A stretch of 64,000 bases of DNA from assembly GCF_022346605.1 (NCBI RefSeq), contig NZ_JAKRNT010000013.1, positions 49,595 to 113,594 of the forward strand. The letters run 5' to 3'. This document shows positions 8,054 to 16,237 of this stretch, one piece after another (positions within the stretch are counted from its first letter, which is position 1; each line of letters starts with the position of its first letter). The stretch is from Sporosarcina sp. ACRSL (lineage in GTDB: Bacteria; Bacillota; Bacilli; Bacillales_A; Planococcaceae). Position numbers and translations under genes: made by a program. The notes below the pieces were generated by a model. It saw only the letters and a program-made list of their open reading frames with translations. It did not search any database and had not been told where the DNA came from.

Positions 8054-9468
8054 AACGACACGGCTCCTTCAGTTTTTATTTCATTTTTCTTATCGTAGCT
8101 CTTCTTCGTAATCGTCCAGCCTGTGAAACCGAAAATGATATTGATAAGTGGGACTAAAAACGCAAAGAATGTAAAAGGAATAAATTCTCCTGGACTGACA
8201 CCTAGAATGCCTGCTGCAAAAATTGCAGGAACACTCCATGGGACAAGGTTAATGCCGACCGTACCTGCCGCTTCGACACATCTTGAAAGGTTTTTCGTAT
8301 CGATTCCTCTCTCTTTATATGTTTGGACAAATGTTCTTGCTGGTAAAATAATCGCTAAAAATTGTGCTCCACTTGCAAATGCCACGACAAAAGTCGAAAG
8401 AATGGTCGTGCTAATTAACGCTCCCGTTGAACGAACGCGGGCTATCATTGTTCTTGTGACTACTTCAAAAGATCCCGTTTCTTCTAGAATCCCTCCTAAA
8501 GCAGTGGCAATGATTAAGATTCCAATTGTCCCCAACATAGATAAAAGACCACCATTATTTAACAAAGAGTCCACCGCAGCTACCCCAGAATCCACTGAAA
8601 ATCCGCTCGTCATTACCTGCGCTATTGAGGAAACGGAAAAGCCCTGAACGATTACTGCAAGTACAGCCCCTAAAAGTCCTACAATCGTTAACGCTGGAAT
8701 GGCCGGTATACGCATCATCATCAAAATAATTGTAAATACAGGCACTAGCAACAACAGTGGGTGAATGGTAAAGACACCTTCTAGTCCTGTTTTGAGTAGT
8801 CCAATACCATTCGTGTCCACAGCATGAGTTGCTGAACCTGAACGACCTACAATCCAATACAAAATAAGTGAAAGGACAAATGCAGGAATCGTGTCCCACA
8901 GCATGTGCTTTATATGGCTGAACAAATCTGTTTCAGCCATAGCAGGAGCGATGTTTGTCGTATCGGACAACGGCGATAATTTATCACCCAAATAAGCCCC
9001 CGAAATGACTGCCCCCGCTACAAGCCCCGGAGTAAATCCCAACCCCTCTCCAATCGCCATGAAAGCAATCCCGATTGTCGCAATGGACGTAAATGAGCTT
9101 CCTAATGTCATCGATACAATTCCAGTAATGAGGGCCACAAGCGGAATAAACAATGAAGGTTCAATGATCGATAAGCCATAGTAAATCATCGTTGGAATCA
9201 CACCGCTAGCAATCCAAGTTCCAACAATAATACCGATAATCAGTAAGATAAAAACAGCGGGCAGTGCCCGGGATACCCCATTGACCATCATTTTTTCGAT
9301 TGTCTCCCAACTCCAACCACAAATTTTCGCAACAACTGCAGCAGCAATCACCCCAATGAGTAACGGGATATGCATTCCAGCTTTCCAAACGAAAATCGAT
9401 GAAGCTGCCGCGATTACTAATGCCAATATTGGGATAATTGAAAGTCCAAAAGTCATTTCTTTTTTCAT
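8050..9468 (-). CDS. nhaC: NhaC-family Na+/H+ antiporter
   Basis: The 472-residue membrane protein has about 11-12 hydrophobic segments and the NhaC hallmark block GAYLGDKLSPLSDTTNIAPAM near residues 150-170. Members exchange Na+ for H+; relatives behind amino-acid-specific T-boxes are suspected amino-acid transporters. I chose the ATG at 9468 (MKKEMTFG) because AAGAAGGAGA precedes it by about 10 bases. The transcript starts with a T-box leader whose likely specifier is UAC (Tyr). The downstream PqqB-like gene overlaps by 4 bp. Confidence 0.9.
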   Translation of the reverse strand: MKKEMTFGLSIIPILALVIAAASSIFVWKAGMHIPLLIGVIAAAVVAKICGWSWETIEKMMVNGVSRALPAVFILLIIGIIVGTWIASGVIPTMIYYGLSIIEPSLFIPLVALITGIVSMTLGSSFTSIATIGIAFMAIGEGLGFTPGLVAGAVISGAYLGDKLSPLSDTTNIAPAMAETDLFSHIKHMLWDTIPAFVLSLILYWIVGRSGSATHAVDTNGIGLLKTGLEGVFTIHPLLLLVPVFTIILMMMRIPAIPALTIVGLLGAVLAVIVQGFSVSSIAQVMTSGFSVDSGVAAVDSLLNNGGLLSMLGTIGILIIATALGGILEETGSFEVVTRTMIARVRSTGALISTTILSTFVVAFASGAQFLAIILPARTFVQTYKERGIDTKNLSRCVEAAGTVGINLVPWSVPAIFAAGILGVSPGEFIPFTFFAFLVPLINIIFGFTGWTITKKSYDKKNEIKTEGAVSL

Positions 9469-9504
9469 GTATGACATCTCCTTCTTAAAAATAAAAATAA
9501 AAAA

Positions 9505-9541
9505 AACCCCATCCATCCCTTGGAAAGGGACGAAGGAGTTC
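9505..9541 (-). terminator. T-box regulated terminator
   Basis: In the minus-strand RNA the arms CGTCCCTT and AAGGGATG pair around TCC, extended by CTCC/GGGG, and are followed by eight T. This is the intrinsic terminator that competes with the T-box antiterminator. Confidence 0.85.
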
Positions 9542-9690
9542 TCCGCGTTACCACCCTACTTGATGGACCTATACTAAAACGGCCATCCACTTCATGTCAA
9601 ATTGAGAAAAACCGAAGGCGTACTTCACCCTGATTGCTGCCTGAATTTTCACCACCCATCCAGTCTCTTGTTGCTGCACACAATCGAATT
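9505..9690 (-). promoter_or_regulatory. T-box riboswitch leader of nhaC, probable tyrosine specifier
   Basis: On the minus strand the leader holds Stem I (AAGAGA near 9668), GGTGAAAATTC, a specifier region GTGAAGTACGCC, and the invariant T-box bulge AGGGTGGTAACGCGGAG (9541-9557). The terminator follows. The likely specifier is UAC (9622-9620), which would read tRNA-Tyr; GUA (Val) is the alternative register. Uncharged tRNA should stabilise the antiterminator and switch nhaC on. Confidence 0.92.
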
Positions 9691-9837
9691 ACTGCACCAT
9701 CTCTCAATATCTATGTAATTGAAATACTTCTACGTAAAAGTAATTGTATTGAATCTTATCATGCTCAGCTAGGAATTCAAGTCTTTTTTTATCAAAAGTC
9801 AAATACTTATTTATTCGAATTGTTCAAGAATTGTTTG

Positions 9838-9983
9838 GGTGCCGTGCAACATACATTTATGACTATTTAATAAAAAGAATAATTATTCAATATAGATTAC
9901 CATAAACACTAATTCTACAACAACTTTCTATTCAAATTATACAATTGTATTGTATTGACTGAATAGTGTGTTGCACAGGCACC
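9838..9983. repeat. GGTGCC element copy 1 (MITE-like)
   Basis: This 146-bp element begins GGTGCCGTGCA (one base lost from the usual 12-mer) and ends TGCACAGGCACC. Inside it has the conserved ACATTTATGAC left and ATACAATTGTATTG right subterminal blocks. It is the most diverged and AT-rich full-length copy in the window. It sits between the nhaC leader and the acetamidase terminator. Confidence 0.85.
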
Positions 9984-9985
9984 AA

Positions 9986-10010
9986 AAAAGGCGAGGAGGA
10001 ATCCCTCGCC
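9986..10010 (-). terminator. Terminator of the acetamidase gene
   Basis: GGCGAGGGATTCCTCCTCGCC on the minus strand forms a strong hairpin followed by six T. It lies about 30 bp past the acetamidase stop at 10040. Confidence 0.85.
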
Positions 10011-10039
10011 TGTTGATTTAGTTAATATGGTCATCCTCT

Positions 10040-10942
10040 TTATTCAAAAAAAGAAACGTCCAGCTTTTCCAACAACCATTTCGGTACGACAAATCTTGCC
10101 GTCATGAGCGGATCGACGATTTGACAAATTTCCGATTGGCCGACCGCGCTCATGAGCATCGTCACTTCGCTAACGGGCATCCCAGACTTCTCGGCAATGC
10201 GTTCGATCATTTCGACAGCCGCTGTTTTTGCGGCTTCATCCAAAGTCGGTGCCGAGACGATTTGTGTGAATGCCTCATCGTTTTCAAGCATCGGATGGCG
10301 CAACGAAGTTCCTTTAATGACGTCAAGCGTCACAGTCACTTCCCCTTCAACCTCAACGCCAGAGACGCTTACTTCACCGTCGCCCATCGCAGCATGCAAA
10401 TCGCCGAGCGCAAACAAAGCACCTTCCGCGAAAACCGGGAAGTACAATGTCGCCCCTTCTGTCACCATTTTATTATCCATGTTGCCGCCATGAGCGCCTG
10501 GAGTTCCACAGTTCACTCCTTCCCCTTCCGGAGCAACGCCGATGACGCCAATCATTTTATTCACAGGGATTTGCAAGTCATTGAAATGGACATGGCCATC
10601 TCGGATCGGCAAAATTTTGGATTCCATTTTCGAAAGTGCATGCCCCATGACGCCTAGTTCCGGACCAACGACCATGACACCTTGGTCGCCGATGTCGATC
10701 TTCTCGATTTTTACTTTCAATATATCCCCCGGTTCAGCACCTTCGATATAAAGCGGTCCTGTAGCTGGATTTATTTTATTCCAATCGATCGCTGTCACTT
10801 CTGTTTGCTCCGATTGAAGTTGGTTTTGAAAACAGTCGTACGTTTGAATCGTCACCGTCGAGCCTGCTGGAATCTTTCGGATCGGTTCGTGTGTTTTATT
10901 GAAATCGTAAATGATTCCTTCCCTGTATCCAACCTTTGTCAT
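10040..10942 (-). CDS. Acetamidase/formamidase family protein
   Basis: The 300-residue product matches the FmdA/AmdA family of amidohydrolases that release ammonia from formamide or acetamide. Family blocks visible are NPATGPLYIEGAEPGD near residue 58, GVAPEGEGVNCGTPGAHGGNMDNK near 135-160, and FALGDLHAAMGDGEVSVSGVE near 178, which carries the metal-site histidine and aspartate. It has no signal peptide. The ATG at 10942 is preceded by GGAAGGGGA. It appears monocistronic with its own terminator. Confidence 0.9.
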   Translation of the reverse strand: MTKVGYREGIIYDFNKTHEPIRKIPAGSTVTIQTYDCFQNQLQSEQTEVTAIDWNKINPATGPLYIEGAEPGDILKVKIEKIDIGDQGVMVVGPELGVMGHALSKMESKILPIRDGHVHFNDLQIPVNKMIGVIGVAPEGEGVNCGTPGAHGGNMDNKMVTEGATLYFPVFAEGALFALGDLHAAMGDGEVSVSGVEVEGEVTVTLDVIKGTSLRHPMLENDEAFTQIVSAPTLDEAAKTAAVEMIERIAEKSGMPVSEVTMLMSAVGQSEICQIVDPLMTARFVVPKWLLEKLDVSFFE

Positions 10943-11087
10943 TTTCCTCTATCCCCTTCCATTGCAATTTCCATGAGTATACTAAACTTCCAAACCTTCT
11001 TCTAGCTTGTAAAACCGATTCAACTTACATGACACCGTATTTTCCTTTGACTATACTTGATGGGATAAAGTAAAAGGAGTGATCCAT

Positions 11088-11561
11088 ATGTATCGGACAG
11101 TTGAAGATTTTATTCAAGATTGGACTGCCTCTGCAGAAGGGACATTGAATGTCATTAAGGCAATCACGAACGACAGATTGGAACAATCGATCGTCGAAGG
11201 GCATAGCTCCCTCGGCTGGCTTGCATGGCATTTGACAGGGTCTATCGGATTCTTTGGAGGGATGGCTGGTCTTACAACAGAAGCACCTGACCATTCACAG
11301 CCAATCCCGACGGACGTTGAGGAAATTGTGGCAACTTATGAAAAGGCGATGAATTCCATCAAATCGGATGCGACAAAATTAACGGATGAATCGTTGCTTG
11401 AAGCCGTGCCCGCGTTCGGAACGGAAATTCCTAGAGGAAATCTGTTACGCACACTTATCGACCACCAAACCCACCACCGTGGCCAAATGACCGTCCTTCT
11501 TCGTCAAGCTGGACTTAACGTGCCTCCTGTTATGGGACCAACGAAAGAAATGCAATCATAA
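11088..11561 (+). CDS. DinB family protein
   Basis: This 157-residue protein belongs to the DinB/YfiT four-helix bundle family. The metal-binding histidines appear in GWLAWHLTGSIGFF near residue 42 and in the C-terminal LIDHQTHHRGQMTVLLRQAG. Members are putative metalloenzymes or bacillithiol-dependent transferases; the substrate is unknown. The ATG at 11088 follows AAAGGAGT with good spacing; an earlier GTG at 11079 overlaps that site and is rejected. An intrinsic terminator follows. Confidence 0.87.
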   Translation: MYRTVEDFIQDWTASAEGTLNVIKAITNDRLEQSIVEGHSSLGWLAWHLTGSIGFFGGMAGLTTEAPDHSQPIPTDVEEIVATYEKAMNSIKSDATKLTDESLLEAVPAFGTEIPRGNLLRTLIDHQTHHRGQMTVLLRQAGLNVPPVMGPTKEMQS

Positions 11562-11599
11562 TGTTTCACTTACGATAAAATCGGATAATGAAACGGTAA

Positions 11600-11632
11600 G
11601 CCCTTTGAAGGATTCCTTCGGAGGGTTTTTTC
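11600..11632 (+). terminator. Terminator after DinB gene
   Basis: CCCTTTGAAGG pairs with CCTTCGGAGGG across a 3-base loop and is followed by six T. It lies about 40 bp after the DinB stop. Confidence 0.85.
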
Positions 11633-11732
11633 GTCTGTAAAGGGGTTAGTTTCACCAAGTGAATGGGAAGGTTACTAGTATGATCCCTTACGTGGATGCA
11701 AAGGGAAATACACCTTTCAGGAGGATTCGATA

Positions 11733-13346
11733 ATGAAGGACGATCGCAAAGGCAATGTTCAAAATTCAGCGGATATGGAAGATGACATGACATTGACGAA
11801 CCGGCAAGGGCATCCTGTGACGAATAACCAGAATTTACGGACGGTCGGCAACAGAGGACCTGCCACTTTAGAAAACTACGATTTTATTGAGAAAATAAGT
11901 CATTTTGACAGAGAACGTGTCCCCGAACGGGTTGTGCACGCGAGAGGTGCTGGAGCCCATGGCTATTTTGAGGCATACGGGACAGCGGGTGACGAACCGG
12001 TTTCGAAATACACGAGGGCTAAGCTGTTTCAGGAAAAAGGAAAGCAGACGCCTGTCTTCGTCCGTTTTTCGACCGTTATTCACGGCGGCCATTCGCCTGA
12101 GACGCTCCGTGACCCGCGTGGATTTGCAGTCAAATTTTATACAGAGGACGGCAACTGGGATTTAGTCGGCAACAATTTGAAGATCTTCTTCATCCGCGAT
12201 GCGGTTAAATTCCCGGACATGATTCATGCGTTCAAACCCGATCCGATTACAAATATTCAAGACAGTGAACGTTTCTTCGACTTTTGTGCAAGCTCGCCTG
12301 AATCGTTCCATATGGTGACGTTCTTATATTCTCCTTGGGGCATACCGGCAAACTACCGCCAAATGCAAGGGTCCGGAGTGAATACGTATAAATGGGTCAA
12401 TAGCGATGGCGAAGCAGTTTTGGTCAAGTACCATTGGGAGCCGAAGCAAGGGATTAAAAACTTAACGCAAAAAGAGGCGGAGGAAATTCAGGCAAAGAAC
12501 TTTAACCATGCGACGCAGGATTTGTATGACGCCATCGAGCGCGGCGACTATCCGGAATGGGAGCTCTTTGTGCAAATTATGAGCGACGACGAGCATCCCG
12601 AGCTCGATTTCGATCCGCTTGACGATACAAAACTGTGGCCGAACGACCAATTCCCATGGCTCCCTATCGGCAAAATGGTGTTGAATAAAAACCCGGAAGA
12701 CTACTTCACGGAAGTTGAACAAGCTGCATTCGGGACAGGCGTGCTCGTGGACGGACTCGATTTCTCGGATGATAAAATGCTGCAAGGGAGGACCTTCTCC
12801 TATTCGGACACACAGCGTCACCGAGTTGGAGCAAACTACCTCCAATTGCCGATCAATGCACCGAAAAAACGTGTCGCTACTAATCAAAGCGGTGGGCAAA
12901 TGCAATACAAAGTCGACCGAGCACCCGGTCAAAATCCGCATATTAACTACGAGCCTTCCATTTTAGGAGGACTACAGGAATCCAAGCAATCCGGTAAAGA
13001 GCATCAGCCATATGTGGAAGGAAAACTCGTCCGGGAATCAATCGGCCGCAACGATAACACGAAGCAGGCCGGGGAAACATACCGTGCGTTTGAAGACTGG
13101 GAAAAAGATGAACTGATTTCGAACCTAGTGAACGACCTCTCCAAATGCGACCCGCGCATCCAAGAAAAAATGATTTCCCTCGCTGAGGAAGCAGACGACG
13201 AATACGGCCGACGTCTAAGAGAGGGATTGGAGAATGCGAAACAAGAAAGCTCCAACCTAGGAGAAGGCGCCCCCCTCGGCAACAAAGACGGAGAAAAAGC
13301 ACCAAAGTCCGCCGAGAAAAAAGGACATAAAGCCGATCCGTATTAA
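11733..13346 (+). CDS. Catalase (haem, monofunctional)
   Basis: The 537-residue enzyme dismutates hydrogen peroxide in the cytoplasm. The distal histidine motif [14 protein letters not shown] is near residues 66-79, and the NADPH/haem channel block follows ([32 protein letters not shown]). The proximal haem-tyrosine signature [14 protein letters not shown] lies near 352-365. The C-terminal tail is charged ([20 protein letters not shown]). AGGAGG precedes the ATG at 11733. Two tandem GGTGCC elements lie right behind it and probably terminate the transcript. Confidence 0.95.
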   Translation: MKDDRKGNVQNSADMEDDMTLTNRQGHPVTNNQNLRTVGNRGPATLENYDFIEKISHFDRERVPERVVHARGAGAHGYFEAYGTAGDEPVSKYTRAKLFQEKGKQTPVFVRFSTVIHGGHSPETLRDPRGFAVKFYTEDGNWDLVGNNLKIFFIRDAVKFPDMIHAFKPDPITNIQDSERFFDFCASSPESFHMVTFLYSPWGIPANYRQMQGSGVNTYKWVNSDGEAVLVKYHWEPKQGIKNLTQKEAEEIQAKNFNHATQDLYDAIERGDYPEWELFVQIMSDDEHPELDFDPLDDTKLWPNDQFPWLPIGKMVLNKNPEDYFTEVEQAAFGTGVLVDGLDFSDDKMLQGRTFSYSDTQRHRVGANYLQLPINAPKKRVATNQSGGQMQYKVDRAPGQNPHINYEPSILGGLQESKQSGKEHQPYVEGKLVRESIGRNDNTKQAGETYRAFEDWEKDELISNLVNDLSKCDPRIQEKMISLAEEADDEYGRRLREGLENAKQESSNLGEGAPLGNKDGEKAPKSAEKKGHKADPY

Positions 13347-13372
13347 GTAGTATTCAGCGGTGCCCTTTCAGA

Positions 13373-13505
13373 GGTGCCTGTGCATCGTACATTTATGACA
13401 ATTCAACAAAAAGTATAAAAATGCACCAAATAGCCAATGACACTTGATTTCATTGGCTTTTTAATTTCTTTTTATACAATTGTAGTGTATAGTCTGAATT
13501 GTGTC
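13373..13505. repeat. GGTGCC element copy 2a (tandem, right end missing)
   Basis: It begins GGTGCCTGTGCA followed by ACATTTATGACAATTCAAC. It contains the AGCCAATGA/TCATTGGCTTTTT hairpin and the right block ATACAATTGTAGTGTATAGTC, ending GAATTGTGT. Instead of its own right terminal repeat it runs directly into copy 2b. The inner hairpin with its T tract should act as a terminator for the catalase gene. Confidence 0.88.
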
Positions 13506-13650
13506 GGTGCCTGTGTAAGATTCATTTATGACTATTCAACTTGAAGTATATAAATACACATAAAAGCCAATGATTGCTTGACTTCATTGGCTTTTTAATT
13601 TCGTTTATGCAATTGTAGTGTATAGTCTGAATTGTGTACTGCACAGGCAC
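13506..13650. repeat. GGTGCC element copy 2b
   Basis: This 145-bp copy runs from GGTGCCTGTGTA to TGCACAGGCAC. It has the same internal order as copy 2a: CATTTATGAC, an AAGCCAATGA/TCATTGGCTTTTT hairpin, GCAATTGTAGTGTATAGTC, then GAATTGTGTAC. The head-to-tail arrangement with copy 2a suggests insertion next to an existing element or unequal duplication. Confidence 0.88.
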
Positions 13651-13775
13651 TAAGAAAGAAGCACCATGAGAGAAGAAGTGCATAAAGAAAGAGTTCGACC
13701 CCAGTTCTAAATCCGTGCGGGTGTCATAAAATGAATGGATTCGACGTTCAAAATACGGATAAAGGGGACAAGAAT

Positions 13776-13997
13776 ATGTATTCCATTCATTTCTATGAAA
13801 ACAACACGTACGTACTCAATCAAGCGTTACGAATCATACCTACAGTCGATGAGAATGTGAGAATTAAAGGACGGAACGGAAAAGTGGTCAATGTGCAGGA
13901 GATGGGGGACAATACGTATTTCGTGTTTGTCGAGTTTGAAAAAATCGTCGTGAAAAACAAAACTGCGCCGAATGATTTGAAACGGAAAAAACGATAA
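13776..13997 (+). CDS. Small conserved-looking hypothetical protein
   Basis: The 73-residue protein starts MYSIHFYENNTYVLNQ at 13776, with AAAGGGGA eight bases upstream; an in-frame ATG at 13731 has no such site. It contains a KOW-like small beta pattern (ENVRIKGRNGKVVNVQEMGDNTYFVFVEFE) and a basic tail NDLKRKKR. That pattern could fit a small nucleic-acid-binding barrel, but I do not recognise the family. A terminator hairpin follows. Confidence 0.7.
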   Translation: MYSIHFYENNTYVLNQALRIIPTVDENVRIKGRNGKVVNVQEMGDNTYFVFVEFEKIVVKNKTAPNDLKRKKR

Positions 13998-14012
13998 CTA
14001 TTCTATAAAAAT

Positions 14013-14044
14013 AAGGCCAGCGATTGGAAAGAATCGTTGGCCTT
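14013..14044. terminator. Bidirectional terminator
   Basis: AAGGCCAGCGATT pairs with AATCGTTGGCCTT around a short loop. It separates the 73-residue ORF from the phosphotransferase gene ending at 14053, and the minus side has a T-rich tract. Confidence 0.8.
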
Positions 14045-14052
14045 TCACTTTA

Positions 14053-15033
14053 TTATACTTCAAAAAGATGTTTCACCTTTTCAAGCTCATCTATATATGG
14101 AACAATACAGCCTTGAATATTGCCTTTCAATTGTTCCAGTTTTTTAGCTTGCCACTCAAGCATTTCAGCTGTATTCCATTTCGAAACAAATAGTGAATAC
14201 AAATAGATTTCGCGCATTTGCAGACAGACAAGCAGCTGGTCATACATTTCAAATGTGAGCGGCCTGCTTGTTCTGTAGCCTTCTAGAAAAGCTGTCAGAA
14301 ACTCGACCGGAAAGTTGACTTGCTCCGGGTTGAAAGAAGTTCCTGTCCATAATGCATGATAAATGGATACGGCCAGATCTTGAGCAAAAAAATGAAAAGT
14401 GCAATCGTCAAAATCAAAGAAGATCATTCCATTTTCATTTACATGAAAATTACCTTGATGAAGGTCATTGTGGACCAGCCCAAACGTCAGCTGCTCCCTT
14501 CCCCACGAAAGCATGTCATCCAAAAGGCTTTCCCGTCTATCTTTCAGCCACTCTGCATCGCTAACGTTTCCCTTCCACCCACTGTCCCAAAAAGCTTTCC
14601 GGTTCACATGGCTCATTTGAACAGTATGCATGACGCCAATTTGTCTTCCCCATTCATGGAAGAAATCTTGATTCCATTCATTCGGGTCCGTCAAATCAAC
14701 CGGTCGGCCTTCTGTATGTTCGAACAAGACAAGCCAATAGTCGCTGTCTAAAGCCTCGAATTCAATGATCTGCTCATGCCCCGGAATCTGGATCGGCTTC
14801 GCAACGCGAAGCCCCGCCTTATTGAGCACAGAAATCCAATCAAGCTCTTCCTCAATTTCTTCTCTCGTTCGTCTGATGCAAGGACTGAGCCGTGCGACGA
14901 TTTTATCATCCTTACACGTAATGGAGAAAACTTGGTTATGGTATCCATCAGACGCCGGTACAATGTCGATCACTTCCGACTCTAACAGTGCCGCCAGCTT
15001 TTCCACTATGAACTGTCCCTTTATGAATGTCAT
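14053..15033 (-). CDS. APH-family phosphotransferase
   Basis: This 326-residue kinase-like protein belongs to the aminoglycoside/choline phosphotransferase superfamily. The catalytic Brenner motif HNDLHQGNF lies near residue 198 and the metal-binding MIFFDFDDC follows about 15 residues later. Members phosphorylate small molecules such as aminoglycosides, homoserine or fructosamines; the substrate cannot be read here. I favour the ATG at 15033 (MTFIKGQFIVEKLAAL) with GGGG nine bases upstream; 15048 is an alternative. It begins 22 bp after the SnoaL-like gene, so the two form an operon. Confidence 0.82.
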   Translation of the reverse strand: MTFIKGQFIVEKLAALLESEVIDIVPASDGYHNQVFSITCKDDKIVARLSPCIRRTREEIEEELDWISVLNKAGLRVAKPIQIPGHEQIIEFEALDSDYWLVLFEHTEGRPVDLTDPNEWNQDFFHEWGRQIGVMHTVQMSHVNRKAFWDSGWKGNVSDAEWLKDRRESLLDDMLSWGREQLTFGLVHNDLHQGNFHVNENGMIFFDFDDCTFHFFAQDLAVSIYHALWTGTSFNPEQVNFPVEFLTAFLEGYRTSRPLTFEMYDQLLVCLQMREIYLYSLFVSKWNTAEMLEWQAKKLEQLKGNIQGCIVPYIDELEKVKHLFEV

Positions 15034-15055
15034 TTCTTCATTCCCCATTACGTCT

Positions 15056-15421
15056 TCAAAACATGCCATTTTCGTTCGGGGATTCTTCCGGCACCGGTTG
15101 GCCGACATCCCACATTTCCACAATCTTGCCATTAGAAAAACGGAAAATATGGACAACCGCTGCCCCAAGGTCCTCCGGTTTTTGTTTTATATGGGAATAA
15201 ACCATCACGTTGTCTCCCTCTTCAATCGACAGCTTCACTGTTAGCGTTTTACTCGGACTCCTTCCATCATTCTCTTTCATCGCTTGCTTCAATGATTCCG
15301 CATCCCCTGGAAAATACGGATTATGGTGCCGTAAATCCGTACTGACGTACTTCTCATAAGCTTCGTCAATCTTCCCAGCAACGATGAGTTGAAGAAAATC
15401 CACTGCTTTATTTTTATTCAT
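15056..15421 (-). CDS. SnoaL-like / NTF2-fold protein
   Basis: The 121-residue protein has the NTF2-like pattern: an N-terminal helix (AVDFLQLIVAGKIDEAYEKY), YVSTDLRHHNPYFPGDAESLKQAM, then beta strands with HIKQKPEDLGAAVVHIFRFSNGKIVEMWDVGQPVPE. This is typical of SnoaL-like cyclase or isomerase relatives, which form small cytoplasmic dimers. No specific reaction can be assigned. The ATG at 15421 has an AAGGATG site. It is the first gene of a two-gene operon with the APH-type kinase. Confidence 0.82.
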   Translation of the reverse strand: MNKNKAVDFLQLIVAGKIDEAYEKYVSTDLRHHNPYFPGDAESLKQAMKENDGRSPSKTLTVKLSIEEGDNVMVYSHIKQKPEDLGAAVVHIFRFSNGKIVEMWDVGQPVPEESPNENGMF

Positions 15422-15609
15422 CTCCGATTAACATCCTTTCGTAATAGCGCAATAATTATATTTTACCATCATTACAACTGCCCAATCATTTTAATAGCTC
15501 GTCTAGTATTTTCAACTATTACGTTACATTTGTTTATTCACACTTCCGAGAGCCGAATAGAATGACACTATAATCTGCAGATTAAATAATCTCAGAGGAG
15601 GTGTTATAA

Positions 15610-15951
15610 ATGCCATTCACTACTGGACCGATTGAAAATACTGGGAACCAACCAGCAAATGCAGCTAGAGTTCGAGTCAAAATCCTCAATCTGACAGGTG
15701 GAACACTCACTGGTACTGTACGAGTCTTCAGATTAAACGGGACAAGACAACTAATTTCATCTACTAACTTTAGCGTAAATGCGAATGCTTCTACTCTTAT
15801 CACTCGGAATTTAGGAGGGTCACCAGAGTATGAAGTGGAAATTCTTCCGAACCAAAACGGTGGTTTGTTCTCTGTTTGGGGACTAACAGCCGCTAATCAG
15901 ATCATTGCGGCACAACGCGTTCTACACTCTGAATTGACGCAGATTCGATAA
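15610..15951 (+). CDS. Hypothetical beta-rich protein, possibly spore-surface
   Basis: The 113-residue protein starts MPFTTGPIENTGNQPANAARVRV and consists of predicted beta strands rich in Asn, Thr and Leu, with no signal peptide or cysteines. Bacillales carry families of similar proteins (opening xFTTGPIENTG), often near sporulation or exosporium genes, but I know no proven function. GAGGAGGTG lies about 9 bases before the ATG. A terminator follows. Spore localisation is inference. Confidence 0.72.
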   Translation: MPFTTGPIENTGNQPANAARVRVKILNLTGGTLTGTVRVFRLNGTRQLISSTNFSVNANASTLITRNLGGSPEYEVEILPNQNGGLFSVWGLTAANQIIAAQRVLHSELTQIR

Positions 15952-15985
15952 TCGTTTCATGAGTCAATCACGTAAGTAGGTGCTT

Positions 15986-16040
15986 GAGAGGGCCATTCCA
16001 AGAGTCTTTCCTGATTTTTGGGATAAGCCCTCTCTTTTTT
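15986..16040 (+). terminator. Long-loop terminator
   Basis: GAGAGGGC (15986-15993) pairs with GCCCTCTC (16027-16034), followed by six T. It lies downstream of the 113-residue ORF. Confidence 0.75.
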
Positions 16041-16143
16041 GTATAAACTAGTAGCTCATTAGTAATATTCTCCGCAAAACCGATAAGTCCTCTTCCTCAG
16101 AAGAACAAAAGTAAATGAGAAAAAATTCATATTATTAATTTTT

Positions 16144-16160
16144 TTAACGAATCATTTACA
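16144..16160 (+). promoter_or_regulatory. Candidate PhoP box
   Basis: TTAACG and TTTACA occur as direct hexamers with a 5-bp spacer (11-bp period), the layout of PhoP boxes in Bacillus phosphate-starvation promoters. They lie about 80-95 bp before the alkaline phosphatase gene. Only two hexamers are clear, so this is tentative. Confidence 0.35.
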
Positions 16161-16237
16161 TAATATCCATATCAAATTAATAAACATCCTCTACGATGGG
16201 TGATGAGTTTACTACTTCCAGTTAGGGGGATTTCAAC

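Noticed and set aside
11640..11690. SigB promoter before catalase
   Set aside because: GTTTCA and GGGAAG are present but only about 10 bp apart, too close for a sigma-B promoter.
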